DNA from: Linanthus parryae
Taxonomy: Eukaryota; Streptophyta; Magnoliopsida; Ericales; Polemoniaceae
Length of the DNA stretch: 64,000 nucleotides
Assembly (NCBI GenBank): GCA_023055425.1
Contig: JALGPY010000001.1
Coordinates: 69,168,691-69,232,690, forward strand
Direction: 5' to 3'
The translations under genes and the position numbers were made by a program. Of the stretch, positions 1 through 11,240 are shown in pieces. The notes beneath the pieces were generated by a model that made no database searches, had not been told where the DNA came from, and saw only the letters and a program-made list of their open reading frames with translations. Within the stretch, counting starts at the first letter, position 1. Each line of letters opens with the position of its first letter.

Positions 1-1136
1 CCTAAAAGTTAATTGAAAAAAAAAATGCTTCTAAACAAAACTAGATTAAATTGAAAGAAAATGAGGGAAAACCATGATTATATAATTTGGTAAAGTAATT
101 ATAACATAGTAAATGTAGAAAACATTAGATTGATTGTCCTACAAAAATAAATTGATAAGTAATAAGGGTATATTTGTCATGACGACAAAAATGTGGTGCA
201 ACCATCAAAATAACTGGTGTAAGAATCACTACCCAAAATATATAACATAAATGACCTATGACCTAATAGATTGAAAACAAAAGATAAAGTTGCACCCTTG
301 TTACCCGACATTGACTTTTGATAGAGTTTGATAAACATATTTTCAATTTTAACAAAGGCTCTACCCTAATTTTATTTTAATTTTTGTTGCAACAACCGTA
401 CTCATATATTACCACGATGTCCTTAAATTTATTTGATGTTATTCATATAGTATATTTTATTATGTTTTGTGCCCATAATGTTACAACAATCCCCATACAC
501 CCCTCGGTCGAAAAGATTGCACAGTAAAAAAATGCATTTATTGAAAAATTCAAAAAAAACCGAATAATGTGACGAAGATGAATAAGAAGATGAAGGTAAA
601 GCTGTATGTCAAGAACATGAAGAACAATACACCTCCAACATCACATTAACTAAAGAATGTTGGTATAGGGTAGATGTGATGAAGGCCTCAATCCTATAAA
701 AAGTAACGACAAGATTTAGGCTTCGTAAGCTAAAACATGAAAAACCCTCACGGACAAATGCATTTCTACAGTACTTGATTGTCGTTATTTAACCCGTTTT
801 TACTAGAAAGCTAAAACAATAGGCTGCTATGCTGATTAGGAAGGCTCCCCTTAGAGATTGTGCAATGATAGGATTATCCTCCTATCCTTTAGCAACCAAA
901 AAATTGATAATTTCTTGAAACCATATATTTAAATAAAAAAATTGTTAACCAATCAAAAGCACTATGGCCACCAAGACAGGCGCTGCCACGGTTGTCTGTG
1001 GACACACCAATATTGCCTATTTTGATCCGAATCCAGACAGAGGGAAAGAGGAACAACGATCCCCATCGATGAAATTCCCATGAAAACTAACTCAATTACC
1101 TCCCAATTTTAGTAAGAGAAGAACTTATCCGAAAAG
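1..1136. other. AT-rich DNA, nothing recognised
   Basis: Both strands are dense with stops and I recognise no domain, RNA gene or terminal repeat. The last part (about 960-1136) is the left flank of the LINE insertion. It should have been continuous with the sequence now at 8530 before the LINE arrived. Confidence 0.5.
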
Positions 1137-1148
1137 GCTGATCCAGTT
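1137..1148. repeat. left target-site duplication of LINE (gctgatccagtt)
   Basis: The 12-mer gctgatccagtt recurs with one mismatch as gctgattcagtt at 8518-8529, directly after the A-rich tail of the LINE. Long, slightly variable duplications at this position are what target-primed reverse transcription produces. The single mismatch suggests some age. Confidence 0.65.
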
Positions 1149-1370
1149 TTTCAACAACAAAAAAACCAAAAAAGTGCAGATGCTTTCTCTCTCTAGAAGC
1201 TGGGTCCTCTGACCTCTCTCCTCCTTCCCCACTGTCTGTACCGTTCCCATACCATCTCCGTTTCCTCTTCCAACCTTCTTCTCCACTTCCCAATTTCTTC
1301 ACACTTCCCACTCAACTCTTTTCGTCTCCTCTGTTTCCAACATCAGTTTCCTCTCCCCATTTTCATCTCC

Positions 1371-3473
1371 ATGGCTCTGCCTAACCCACCTTCAGATTAT
1401 TATTCAATCCAATCGTCGTACCAACCATCTGCTTATCACCCCAACTTCGTTCACCACAGGGAGTTGATTGATTTCCCCACACCGGACCTGCACTCTTTCG
1501 TTCCCAAAAGAATGAAGCTTGAAAGATGTGTGGTCGCCTTCTTTGTCGACTATATTGTCTGGGACTCCAAAACAATAGCCACTGCAATCCATAAATTCTG
1601 GAAACTTGCAGGTAAAGTTAGGGTTAAGCTTATGAACGACCATATGTTCTTGATGGAGCCAGAAAACGAGGACGACCTTGAGGATATAGTACGAGGAAGT
1701 CCTTGGAATGTCCTTGGCTCACTGGTTGTGATGAAACGATGGCTTCCAAATACAGTCTTTAATGACGACCACTTCGCGATGAATGATTTATGGGTTGACA
1801 TTAAAGGCATTCCAATGGAATACATCAAAAACACACTCATCCAAGGACTCGAAAAAGTGATCGGAGAAGTGGTGGATTTTGAGATGGCTGATGAAGAAGT
1901 TATTTGGCCGTCTCTCGAGCACATTGAGGAAGAAGAAAGCAACATGCAGACAACACAGGGCCTCGGGGATGAGAAACACCTCGACAAAATGCGTGTGAAG
2001 GTTCGTTTTAACATTTTCGACACTCTCATCCCAGGGGTTAATTTTCAGCTTGACAATGGAGAGAAGCTTACGGCACTCTTTAGCTATGCACGTATCTTTC
2101 GAGTCTGCTTCAGGTGTGGCAGCGTTGGTCACTCTGAATCAAAATGTAGGCACACACTCACAAGTGCTTTTAATCGATATAAGGAGCGTCTTGATCGTGC
2201 AAGGCAAGAAGCTGGTTTCGACACGGTATCTTTCATCAATCAACCTTCGTTTACTAGGGCTCTACGTGGAATGACCAACTCTAACATCAATCGCACCACG
2301 AGGATTCGTGTTGCATGGGGTCGCCCAGCCCGCCGGATTACAGAAAAAAAAGGGGATCATGGAGCTTGGTTTGTTTTCTTTGAAAGAACAAATGAAAGGC
2401 CCGATCGATCATCTCAAGCTCGCATGTCCGTGAGGCCCCAAAGCTCCAACCTTCAACGTCTCTTTGAGGCAGTTGATCGTCAAGCAGGAGATGACAACAA
2501 TGTACCACAAGCCAATGTTAACATTGGACCTCCGTTCATCGAAGGTGGGCCCTTTAACAGGTCACAAGCAGCCCCGGCGGCAAATACCTCGGCGAACAAG
2601 GATAGGGAGCAAGATGATGGTAGTGGTGAAAGAGATGTCAATCGTAAAAAGGTCTTGAGCAATCTGTTTGGAGATTCCACCTCTTCGGAGAAGGAGTCTA
2701 AACATCTTTTTAAAGGCGAAAATTCTGTTCAACTGAAATATGGGATTGCGAAGATGAGATACGGATGGGTCAGCCAAAATGTCGAATCTGGTGAAGAAGC
2801 AACAAGTAAACCAAACTTCATCACAATATCCGATTCCCTTTCAATGGACCCAAATGAAGTGAAAGACAACAATGGTGATATGTGGATTAGGGTTGCAAGT
2901 AGTGCAGATGATGGAACGGAAAAACAGTCTCAGTCCGACTCGTCCGCCGAAAAGGAAGTCTTGCTTGATGCCTACGAACTCATCAGGAGCAAGATGAGAA
3001 AACTCGACGATAATGGCAAAAAAGCTGTGATAACGGCGACGGAGAAGATCGCCGGAGAGGAAGAGGGAGGTCTGTCCGGTAGCCAGGCGAGACGCGACAG
3101 AGGCGCGTGGGAGCGTGAGTCAGCATCGGAACCTGTTGCTAGGAAGAAGCGTGCAAGGGATGGCTGCACGCAGGAGCAGGAACGCCGCCTATCCTCTGAC
3201 AAAAGGGTGAACGGTACTTTTGAGAAATCTTCTCTTTTATTATACGCAAAAGCTAATCACCCTAATTTGTTTATTACAAATCTTGCTGAAAAGGCTAAGT
3301 TTAAAAGGGTTTTAGGATCTTTTACTGAAGATCTTGATTATCAACTTTTAACCTTATGTCTTATCTCTTTTATTGATTGTTTATTTTTTAAAAAGAAAGT
3401 TGCCTTTCATATATTATTTAGTTACCAATTCTTGCATGATTGGGCAAACTTTCTTTTTCATCCCCCACCCTAG
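1371..3473 (+). CDS. LINE ORF1, nucleic-acid-binding protein (DUF4283 + zinc knuckle)
   Basis: A 700-codon open frame. Residues about 45-190 have the pattern of DUF4283, the plant LINE ORF1 N-terminal domain, including the segment around MEPENEDDLEDIVRGSPWNV. A CCHC knuckle follows at 2106-2147 (C-F-R-C-G-x3-H-x4-C). The second half is polar, with K/R/E/S-rich stretches and a basic cluster near residue 600, and looks disordered. In the family this protein coats element RNA and helps target-primed reverse transcription. The last 80 or so codons are hydrophobic and unlike the usual ORF1 tail, so the natural frame may have shifted near 3230-3540 into the short ORF that abuts ORF2. The ATG at 1371 is in the context catctccATGGCT and precedes the domain. 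Confidence 0.8.
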   Translation: MALPNPPSDYYSIQSSYQPSAYHPNFVHHRELIDFPTPDLHSFVPKRMKLERCVVAFFVDYIVWDSKTIATAIHKFWKLAGKVRVKLMNDHMFLMEPENEDDLEDIVRGSPWNVLGSLVVMKRWLPNTVFNDDHFAMNDLWVDIKGIPMEYIKNTLIQGLEKVIGEVVDFEMADEEVIWPSLEHIEEEESNMQTTQGLGDEKHLDKMRVKVRFNIFDTLIPGVNFQLDNGEKLTALFSYARIFRVCFRCGSVGHSESKCRHTLTSAFNRYKERLDRARQEAGFDTVSFINQPSFTRALRGMTNSNINRTTRIRVAWGRPARRITEKKGDHGAWFVFFERTNERPDRSSQARMSVRPQSSNLQRLFEAVDRQAGDDNNVPQANVNIGPPFIEGGPFNRSQAAPAANTSANKDREQDDGSGERDVNRKKVLSNLFGDSTSSEKESKHLFKGENSVQLKYGIAKMRYGWVSQNVESGEEATSKPNFITISDSLSMDPNEVKDNNGDMWIRVASSADDGTEKQSQSDSSAEKEVLLDAYELIRSKMRKLDDNGKKAVITATEKIAGEEEGGLSGSQARRDRGAWERESASEPVARKKRARDGCTQEQERRLSSDKRVNGTFEKSSLLLYAKANHPNLFITNLAEKAKFKRVLGSFTEDLDYQLLTLCLISFIDCLFFKKKVAFHILFSYQFLHDWANFLFHPPP

Positions 3474-3545
3474 CCCACCCGTAGATCTCTGTCAAGTTGT
3501 GTCTACACCCAAAAAATTTCTCCCTTTTTCGCCGTACTTGCCACA

Positions 3546-4247
3546 ATGTCCGGTCCCATCTTTCATTGGAACTGTACTTCAATTTTTTTATTTTACACGA
3601 AAGGGCACGCACGGGCTTTAGGGACCATTTTATGTAGTGGACCTTCCTTTCACTCTTTCTCTAAAATAACAACCCCCAACAAGCTCAAAGCCCACTTTCT
3701 TCTCCAATCAGCCCTTCCTCCTTGGGCCTGCGAGATGGGGAGCTGGTGCTCAATCCTTAAACAAAGCCCAACTGCTGGCCCACTTTCTCTTGGCCAGCCC
3801 ATTGCACAGCCCGCCACCAAAAATTTAGCTGGCACTAAACGTAAATTGCCCTCTACCCCCTGCCCTGCTTCTAATACCTCCAAGAGGCCCAACTTTGCTT
3901 ATTCTAAACTTGGGTGCTTTCTTTTGGCGGCAAAGGCCCTCATCCCTTTCAAAGGAAGAGGCCCTGGCAATCGCTATGGTTTTGACGAGGAATTTAGAGC
4001 CCTTCTAGCTGAGGAGGACTTGGACTCGCCTCCGCCATCCCCTAAGAAGGACACTAGAATCTCCGGTACCAAAAGATCTTGGGATGACTGTGTTGAGGTC
4101 TCTTCAACTGCCCCTCTTGCCCCTAAGAAGCCCCGAGCTCCGGCTCCCCCACCCCCAATGGGGCCTCGTCAATTGTCTGAAGGTACATCTTCTCTGCTCT
4201 CTAAGGTTTCCGTGGTTTTCCTTGAACAACCACGGCAGTCGCCATGA
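3546..4247 (+). CDS. short proline/lysine-rich ORF between LINE ORF1 and ORF2, probably the displaced ORF1 C-terminus
   Basis: A 233-codon frame with no catalytic domain. It is rich in P, K, S and A, with lysine-proline patches such as KKPRAPAPPPPMGP near its end. Plant LINE ORF1 proteins usually end in such a tail immediately before ORF2, so I read this as the ORF1 C-terminal region separated by a frameshift rather than a new gene. Its stop overlaps the ORF2 start: ATGA at 4244-4247 contains both the ORF2 ATG (4244-4246) and this frame's TGA (4245-4247). That layout would suit termination-reinitiation for ORF2 translation, which is an inference. Confidence 0.5.
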   Translation: MSGPIFHWNCTSIFLFYTKGHARALGTILCSGPSFHSFSKITTPNKLKAHFLLQSALPPWACEMGSWCSILKQSPTAGPLSLGQPIAQPATKNLAGTKRKLPSTPCPASNTSKRPNFAYSKLGCFLLAAKALIPFKGRGPGNRYGFDEEFRALLAEEDLDSPPPSPKKDTRISGTKRSWDDCVEVSSTAPLAPKKPRAPAPPPPMGPRQLSEGTSSLLSKVSVVFLEQPRQSP

Positions 4248-7200
4248 ACATAGGTAGCTGGAACTGCAGAGGTTTGGGTCACCCTCTGTCAGTTCATTCA
4301 GCTCATAAATTGACCATTGACCATAAGCTGTCCATCCTCTTTCTTACTGAAACTAAATGTTCAACTTTAGAAAGTAGTGTTCTTTTCAAATCTTGGGGTT
4401 ACTCCTCAACCTGTGGCGTTAACTCTAATGGTCTGGCCGGAGGTCAATGCCTTGGTTGGAAAAGCCATGTTAACGTAACCCCTATGTTTGCTTCTAAAAA
4501 CCTCATCCTCTGCTCTGTTGTCTGCAACCTTGGCTCTTTTTACCTGGCCTGCATCTATGGCTCCCCTTACTGTGAGCATAGAAAGGCGACGTGGGACGCA
4601 ATTGAAAATCAACTCATTGGTCTCAACGGTCCCCTCTTCTGCATTGGGGACTTTAATCAGGTCCTACACACATCTGACAGATGGAGTCTGAAGAACCGCT
4701 GGATTCCGGGGATTAAAGATTTCCGCTCCTTCCTTGGAAATCTGAATCTCTCCGAGATCTGCTTCAGGGGTCCCCGCTTTACCTGGACCAACAATAGGCC
4801 CCACCCTTTTACTACCTTTGAGAGACTTGACAGGGGTTTCTTCAATCCCGAATGGGGAATTAAATTTAATAGTTCCTTCCTTCAGAATATGCCCATTGCA
4901 TGTTCTGATCATGGCCCTTGTATCCTCCATGTCAGAAACTCCTCTAGGCCCAGAACAAAACGTTTCCACTTCGAGGCGTTTTGGCTTCGTTACCCTGAAT
5001 GCAAAAATATTATCCTTTCCACTTGGCAGGATAACTACCATGGTTCTACTGCCTTCTGTTTTGCAGCCAAATGCAAAGCCCTCAAGCATAATCTGAACCT
5101 TTGGAGGAAAAATGGGGTTGGCTCGCTCAACCAAAGAATAATCTCAGTCCAAAACAAGCTTGAGGCGCTCCAAGCTTCTCTTGACTCCACTAGCTCCACC
5201 TCCCTTGAGAAAAACCTTAGGCAGGAGCTTGAGGAATTACTCGCCCAGGAAGAAACCCTATGGGCACAAAGAGCCAAAATTAAGTGGCTTAAGGAAGGAG
5301 ACAGAAACACTCGTTTCTTCCATAGGACTTGTAAGAAGAGAATTGTTAGAAATAGGATAGATAGCCTCCATGATCAAACTGGAAATTGGACTCAAGACCA
5401 AGATGGACTCTCCGAACTTATTTCCAGCCACTTCGAAGCTATCTATCATAAAGCGGCTAATGTTCGGAAAGAGGATATTGATAACTGGGAGGGATGGGAT
5501 CTTAACTTCCCTGCACTCAGTGACCAAGACATCAATATCCTTAACAAGCCCTTCTCTTCGGATGAAATAAAAGAGGCTGTTTTCTCGATTGGTCCTTACA
5601 AATCCCCTGGACCAGATGGCCTACCAGGGATCTTTTTTCATAAGAACTGGGACATCATCGGCCAATCTATTGAGGATGTCGTTCAATCCTTCCTTCGCAA
5701 TGGTTTCCTCTTAAAGGAATTCAATTTCTCCTTCTTGGCCCTCATTCCTAAGACCCAAAATCCCACAAACCCCAGTGATCTTCGCCCCATCAGCCTTTGC
5801 TCTTCCATGTACAAAATCATTGCTAAGATCCTAGCCAATAGGTTGCGCTCAATCCTCCCCTCAATCATCTCTGAACAACAAAATGCCTTTGTTCCTGGTC
5901 GCCTTATCTCCGATAGCACTCTGCTTGCAAATGAATTCTTTGCGAAGATCAAGAACACTAACAGTGGTAACCTTCATCTTGGAGCCCTTAAAATCGATAT
6001 GAGTAAAGCTTTCGATAGGGTTAACTGGTATTTTCTGGAAAAAGTCTTGAGAAGAATGGGTTTCCCCATCCTTTGGATTAACCTGATACTCCAATGTGTC
6101 ACCACTGTCTCACTCTCTGCCCTGGTTAATGGACAACCAGGCAGGAGATTTCACCCGAAAGCTGGGTTGATCTCCCTACCTTTTCATAATTTACCTTGAG
6201 GCCCTTTCTACTCTTCTCTCGGACCTTAATAAGAAGAATGTCTGTCCAGGCATTAGTCTTAGTAGAGGTGGCCATAAAATTTCTCACCTCTTCTTCGCAG
6301 ACGACTGCCTCATCTTCTTCCAACCATCTCTCTCCACATGTGCCTCCCTGAGTAAGGCTCTTGACTCTTTCTGTAAAGTCTCGGGGCAGGACATCAATAA
6401 GATTAAATCTTCTCTTCTCTTGAGCCCCAATGTCCCAAAAGATTTAGGCTCCATCTTCAGTGACTACCTCGAAGTTAAGATTGACAACTTGAGCCCTTCT
6501 TACCTTGGCCTTCCCTTAGTTCCAGGAGGCAAGAGAAAGGACATCTTTAGTTTTACCAGAGATGCTGTCTCTTCCAGGTTGGAGGGGTGGAAAGGAAAAT
6601 TTCTCAATGATGTAGGGAGGCTCACCCTTGCTAAATCTGTTCTTTCTGCCCTTCCTACTTATGTCTGCTCTTCGTTTAAACTCCCGACGACCCTTAACGA
6701 TGAAATTGCTAAGCTTATTGAGAATTTCTGGAGAAAGCCTGATAAAGCTAGCTCTTTTAAGCTGATCCCCACAAATATCCTCAACCTCCCCAAGTCAAAA
6801 GGAGGTCTAGGTCTTAGGAACATTAATTGGACAAACCAGGCTTTGTTAGCAAATAAAGCTTGGAGAATTATTACCTGTCCTGACACGCTTGTCTCCAAGA
6901 TTCTCCTTCATAGATATTGCAGGAAAAAGGATTTTCTGGATGTCACCAGCCCAAGCAACGCCTCATGGGCATGGAAAAACGTACTCTTTGGTCGTGACCT
7001 CATAAAAAGGGGATTCAGATGGAACATTGGAGACGGCACCAGAGTGAGTATCCTTCACGACAAATGGGTCCCAGGTCTGAAGGAGCCCCTCTCAAGAATA
7101 CTTGGCCCCAATCAAATCAACGATGAGGCTAAAGTCAGGGATTGGATTGATAACACTGACAACTCTCAAGTTTGGAAGGAAGATGTCATCAGATCCGCTG

Positions 7201-8306
7201 TTCTAGAATTCATCGCTTTCCGTATTCTTGCTATCCAGCTACCGGATCTCCCTGAGCAAGATAGGATGATCTGGCCTTTCACAAAGTCAGGCAATTTCAC
7301 AACAAAATCGGGATACAATTTTCTCAACAGTGAAAAAGAGACTTCCCTCTTCCCTGCCGGCTATCTTTTACATGACCAATGGCCCCAAGTTTCTCAGGAG
7401 AAGTGGGGTAAGATTTGGGGTTTGAAGATTCCGGAGAAATGGAAATCCTTTCTCTGGAAATGTGCCCATAGAAAACTACCCACTTTATCCCTGCTGGGTC
7501 AACGCTTCAGAATCAACTCTCGACAATGTCCAATCTGCAACCGTTGCGAAGAAACGATGGAACGTCTTTTATTTGATTGTGACAATGTTAGCCCTATCTG
7601 GAGTAGTATGGTCCCTTCCCCATTGAGAACTGACTTCAATGCTACCTTATGGAATTTCATCCTCTCAAGCAACATTCAAGCCATCCACAACCTCTGGAGC
7701 ATTTGGAGAGGAAGATGTGGTCTTGTTTTCAGCAACAAGCCTTTCTCAATTACAGCAATCAAAACTGTTATGGAGCAGGAAAAAACTCTCCTTTCTAACC
7801 CCATCACCTCTAGCCATCATCCCCCAAACCGTGACTCTCTTAACCCCTCCCAAACTCCTACCACAGTCACAATCGTGGACAACATGAATGGAGGCCCACG
7901 CGACCATGTTAAAGACATCTTTGTGGATGGAGCCTGGACAGCTAATCAGTTCTTCTCTGGCGTTGGTCTCCATACAATCGGGGCAAATGGTTACCATTGG
8001 GTTATTGGGAAAAAATGCGTTGCCTCTAGTGCTCAACAAGCGGAACTTCTTGCTATCGAACATGCAGTGAAATTTGCGAATCACCACAATATTAAGCTTG
8101 TTAACATTAATACTGATTGTGCTACTATCTTACCTTTCTTTCAGGGCACCTCCAGGGCCCCAGTTCATGATGATCCAGTTGTTCGCCGCACTTGGAGGGC
8201 TATGATGAACCTGTCTTTTTGTAGTATCACCAAGGTGAAAAGAAGTTCAGTTGAATCCGCCCATAAGGCTGCTAAAAGCTCGATGCTTGACAACCATCCT
8301 ATGTAA
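4244..8306 (+). pseudogene. LINE ORF2: endonuclease, reverse transcriptase, zf-RVT, RNase H (one disabling deletion)
   Basis: First frame 4244-6199, second frame 6174-8306. The N-terminus is an apurinic-type endonuclease: it starts MNIGSWNCRGLG, has GDFNQV near residue 135 and SDHGP near residue 222. The RT begins near residue 440 with YKSPGPDGLPG. At about 6169-6174 roughly 16-17 nt are missing compared with the family pattern, removing the RQGDPLS box and shifting the frame by +1. Downstream in the new frame come the catalytic FADD motif (6291-6302), a zf-RVT block (WGLKIPEKWKSFLWKCAHRK, then CPICNRCEE), and a C-terminal RNase H starting DIFVDGAW. RNase H is a plant addition to L1 ORF2. Apart from the deletion the reading frame is clean, suggesting a fairly young copy. 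Confidence 0.85.
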
Positions 8307-8493
8307 TTGTTAGTTGCTGTCTTCTTGTGCTAGTTGGACTTTGTAGTTTCATTTTTTTGTTGTTTCCTGTAGTTTGTTGGTGGAACTCTCTATGTTGGTT
8401 TGGATGTTTGCTCTCCCCGCTATTTTGCATCATTGCGGGATTTCTATTTGTGTTCTCTAGTTTGTCCTTATGAATGAATGAATGACATTTCAT

Positions 8494-8529
8494 CAAAAAA
8501 AAAACAAAACAAAAAAAGCTGATTCAGTT
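8494..8529 (+). repeat. LINE A-rich tail and right target-site duplication
   Basis: An A-rich tail interrupted by two C residues (8494-8517) follows the LINE 3' UTR, then gctgattcagtt (8518-8529) matches the left duplication with one mismatch. Confidence 0.7.
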
Positions 8530-8841
8530 ATTAGCGAGAAGATTTCAAGAAGCATTGCAGCAGGCCATTACAGCAGGCCTTCTCCTCAGCAAAAGCCCAA
8601 AAGCCCACCACAGATAGACAAGGCTTTAAACTATGTTCAGCCCAAGAAAGCCCAGCACTAAATTATGTAATTATCCCATTCTTACCGTTACAATCCAGCT
8701 GTTGGATTGATTGTATATAAACGCCTCGTGCGGCTCTTAGGGTTTATTGAGGTCTTGTGAATATACACACTACCGTTTTGATTTCTCTCGTCCGTTCTTC
8801 ATCTTCTATCTTGTTCTTCACAGAATCATTTGATTCTATCA
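8530..8841 (+). mobile_element. Ty1/copia LTR, 3' part (U3-R-U5)
   Basis: It contains a TATA box (tatataaa, 8714-8721) and ends tctatCA at 8840-8841 immediately before a perfect methionine-tRNA primer-binding site. The left boundary is not resolved; the LINE may have inserted inside this LTR. It also has a short direct repeat, cagcaggcc, near 8560. Confidence 0.6.
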
Positions 8842-8854
8842 TGGTATCAGAGTT
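8842..8854 (+). other. copia primer-binding site (tggtatcagagtt)
   Basis: It is complementary to the 3' end of plant initiator methionine tRNA, the standard copia primer, and starts directly after the LTR end. Instead of the element's leader, an inverted gag/protease segment follows. Confidence 0.7.
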
Positions 8855-9867
8855 GTGTATAGGAAGAGATGTGCCATTACCGACTGTAACATGATACGTG
8901 CCAGTGTATGGTTCAGAGAGAGAGAGATTGCGTAGTTCAGCTGTCATGTGGTTTGAAGCTCCTGTGTCAGTTAGCCATACGTCCGGTGGAGCAGAGGAAG
9001 GATGAAAAGAAGCAGCCATGGCAGAAAGCTGCTGAGGAGGAGGACGACCCTGGTAGGCATAATACATCCTATGATAACAATCCAATGCAAAGTGGTAATC
9101 ATTGCCGCATATCTGGCAATTTACAGGACCATTCCCTCTGTAAGAACCATAACTAGACCCGGATCGTCCTCTGAATCCACCTCGGCCACCGGAAGAGGAA
9201 CGACCCGAACCATATTGCTGAAACCCGGCACCCGATCCATACCCATAACCAGATCCGTACCCAGTTGCTTGACCTGAACTATATCCAGACCCGGGTCCAC
9301 CACCTGACCCGGATCCATACCCAGAACCTCTGTATGAACCGGATCCGAACCGTCCGCCTCGATGAGAGTCGGATCGGCAACCACCACCTCTTGAACCGGA
9401 TCGGCCTCCTCTGCGTGAACCACCGCTATTGTGACGGTCACCACCTCTGCCACGGTTAGAATAGTTTTTTGGTGTGTAAAACGCGGCGGGAGTGTGGAGA
9501 TCTGGGTTTAGAGACTGGGATTCAAACATCTGTTCTTCCGATCGAAGCAGAACATGAAGTTCTTCGAAGGTCAAGGGTTCAGATCTGGTTCGGAGAGAGG
9601 AGCGAAAAGGGTTAAACTCAGGGGGTAGGCCATTCAAAGCGTAAAGCAACATGTCCTCATCGTCGATGAGCACCGAAGAGACAACCAATTGGTTTTGAAT
9701 CATCTTGAGCTTCTTCATGTAGGAATCAATAGATCCAGAACCCTTCTTGATGGTTTGAAGGTCTTTTTTTAATTGCAAAATGTTGGATCGAGTGAGGGAG
9801 ACATAGCGCCTACCAAGAGAGAGCCACACAAATCTGGAATCTGAACAGCCGATTACCTTAGTAAGAG
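8855..9867 (-). pseudogene. copia gag and protease fragment, inverted relative to the adjacent LTR
   Basis: On the minus strand the frame runs from about 9860 to 8855. It begins within the UBN2-type gag (SLTRSNILQLKKDLQ, YALNGLPPEFNPFRS), continues through a long Gly/Arg/Ser-rich stretch, then a CCHC knuckle (C-Q-I-C-G-x3-H-x4-C), and ends in the protease (LTDTGASNHMT, HVTVGNGTSLPIHN). The open frame then continues in antisense through the PBS and LTR down to 8744, coding nothing meaningful. The gag start and everything after the protease are missing. The abrupt flip at the PBS shows an inversion or autointegration-type rearrangement. Confidence 0.8.
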
Positions 9868-10277
9868 TGAAATACCCCGTTTTGTGACTATGGACATTTT
9901 GTGATACTATTATAAGTGTTGGGAAGTTAATTTAATTGTAGAGAGTTAATTAAAATGGTTATGAGAGTTTGGGGGATCTTTGTGACTTTAATCAAAGGTT
10001 TTAGTGTCTTTTACTTGAGTTTGGGGGAGGTAGTTGTCTTTTTACAAAACTAAGGGGGAATAAGTGTCTTTTGACCTACTTTTTCTTCCTACGTAAAAGT
10101 TTCCTAATTCAAGAGGGTTTCCTACTTATGAAGTTGATTTATTTCCAACTCTCATAAAACCCTCACTCTCCCTATTTTTCTCTCTCTCACGTCTCTCCCA
10201 TCTCTACCCGTCCCTTTCTCTCTCTCACTCTCTCGGCCTCTCTCTCTACCCGACGGCAGCCTCCCACCGCCGCCGCC

Positions 10278-10370
<93 letters not shown>

Positions 10371-11240
10371 TTCTTTCCTTCTTTCTCTCTTTCTTTTCCT
10401 CTCTCTCTCCGTCCGCCTCTCTTCCCGTCCGCCTCCATGGCGGCGGGTTAGAGCTAGTTTTTTTTCTTCTTCTCTTTTCTCTTGTTGATCTCTTATTCTT
10501 GTGATCACTTGTTCATGATTCATGTACGTTGCATGTAATCTTTAATTTTCAGTTTGATATTGTTAGGATCATTGTTCATGGATTCATAGGATTGATAATC
10601 AAGTGTTAGGGTATATCATGTTCTTGGGTGATGGGGAAAACCCTAGTTTGGAGGAGAAGTTTGATCAAGTGATTTGAGTGTTTTAATGATCATATTATAT
10701 GGGTAACAATCTGATTTGAATGTGGTAATCATGTTATATTAGGTTTACTATGAATATAGGATGAATTAGATGATTGGGGGAAAAGTTTCATGAAGATTGA
10801 CAATTCCCGTATGGATATTTCGAGTTAAATTGGAAACTTGAAACTAGTGTATCTTTTGATTCAGGAATCGAAATTAAGATCCGTTTGATTTCGAATGTTT
10901 TGAATCCAATGGAACTGGTTTTGAACAATGATCTGTTTGGGAAACTGGAGTAATAGATTGGTGGAATTATGATAGCTAATGTATGCTTTAGGTTAGAGGA
11001 TTTTGAAGCAAAGTGTTGGATTTTGTTTTGAAGTATGAATTGAGTGGGATGTTAGGTTGGTGTTAGAACTCTAAACCATTGACTATCATATGCATGTAGC
11101 TAGTATAGAAAGTGTATTGCTAGAATAATTTTTTGATTAGAATATTGTCACGTGTAGGTAACGAGTTCGTCGACTACGAGTACGTAGAGTACGTTGATTG
11201 ATTGCTATAGTTGGATTTTGCTTTGAGGTAAGTAAATATG
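9868..11240 (+). mobile_element. probable Ty3/Gypsy-type LTR, inserted in copia remains
   Basis: The left edge reads TGAAATACCCCG, resembling the TGTAACACCCCG start common in chromovirus LTRs. The right part ends with a stretch containing cttgaggtaagt-like sequence (ctttgaggtaagtaaat, 11221-11237), also typical of those LTRs. The interior has a pyrimidine-rich leader with a microsatellite and an ATG GCG GCG GGT TAG mini-frame at 10437. There is no gag or pol. No target duplication was found, so this is a solo LTR or fragment at best. Confidence 0.4.
10187..10415 (+). repeat. pyrimidine microsatellite (CT)n / (CTTT)n
   Basis: A mostly perfect CT run from about 10279 to 10342 passes into TTTC units to about 10400, with impure CT sequence on both sides and a ccgccgccgccg run at 10267-10278. 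Antisense frames here are low-complexity R/E/K artefacts. Confidence 0.9.

Larger units (their letters stand above)
1149..8517 (+). mobile_element. L1-clade LINE (non-LTR retrotransposon), near full length
   Basis: About 7.4 kb. It has a CT-rich 5' leader (1180-1370), ORF1 with an RNA-binding DUF4283 region and CCHC knuckle, ORF2 with endonuclease, reverse transcriptase, zf-RVT and RNase H, a short 3' UTR with TGAATGAATGAATGA, and an A-rich tail at 8494-8517. Imperfect 12-bp duplications flank it. Both ends seem to be present, which is uncommon because most LINE copies are 5'-truncated. A coding deletion at about 6170 removes a conserved RT motif, so this copy is not autonomous. Confidence 0.85.

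Noticed and set aside
1550..2029. Antisense 159-codon open frame inside LINE ORF1
   Set aside because: It lies wholly opposite the DUF4283 coding region and has no recognisable domain; it is a shadow of the real frame.
10152..10523. Antisense 123-codon frame rich in R, E and K
   Set aside because: It is a translation of the (CT)n/(CTTT)n microsatellite and shows no protein-like composition outside the repeat.
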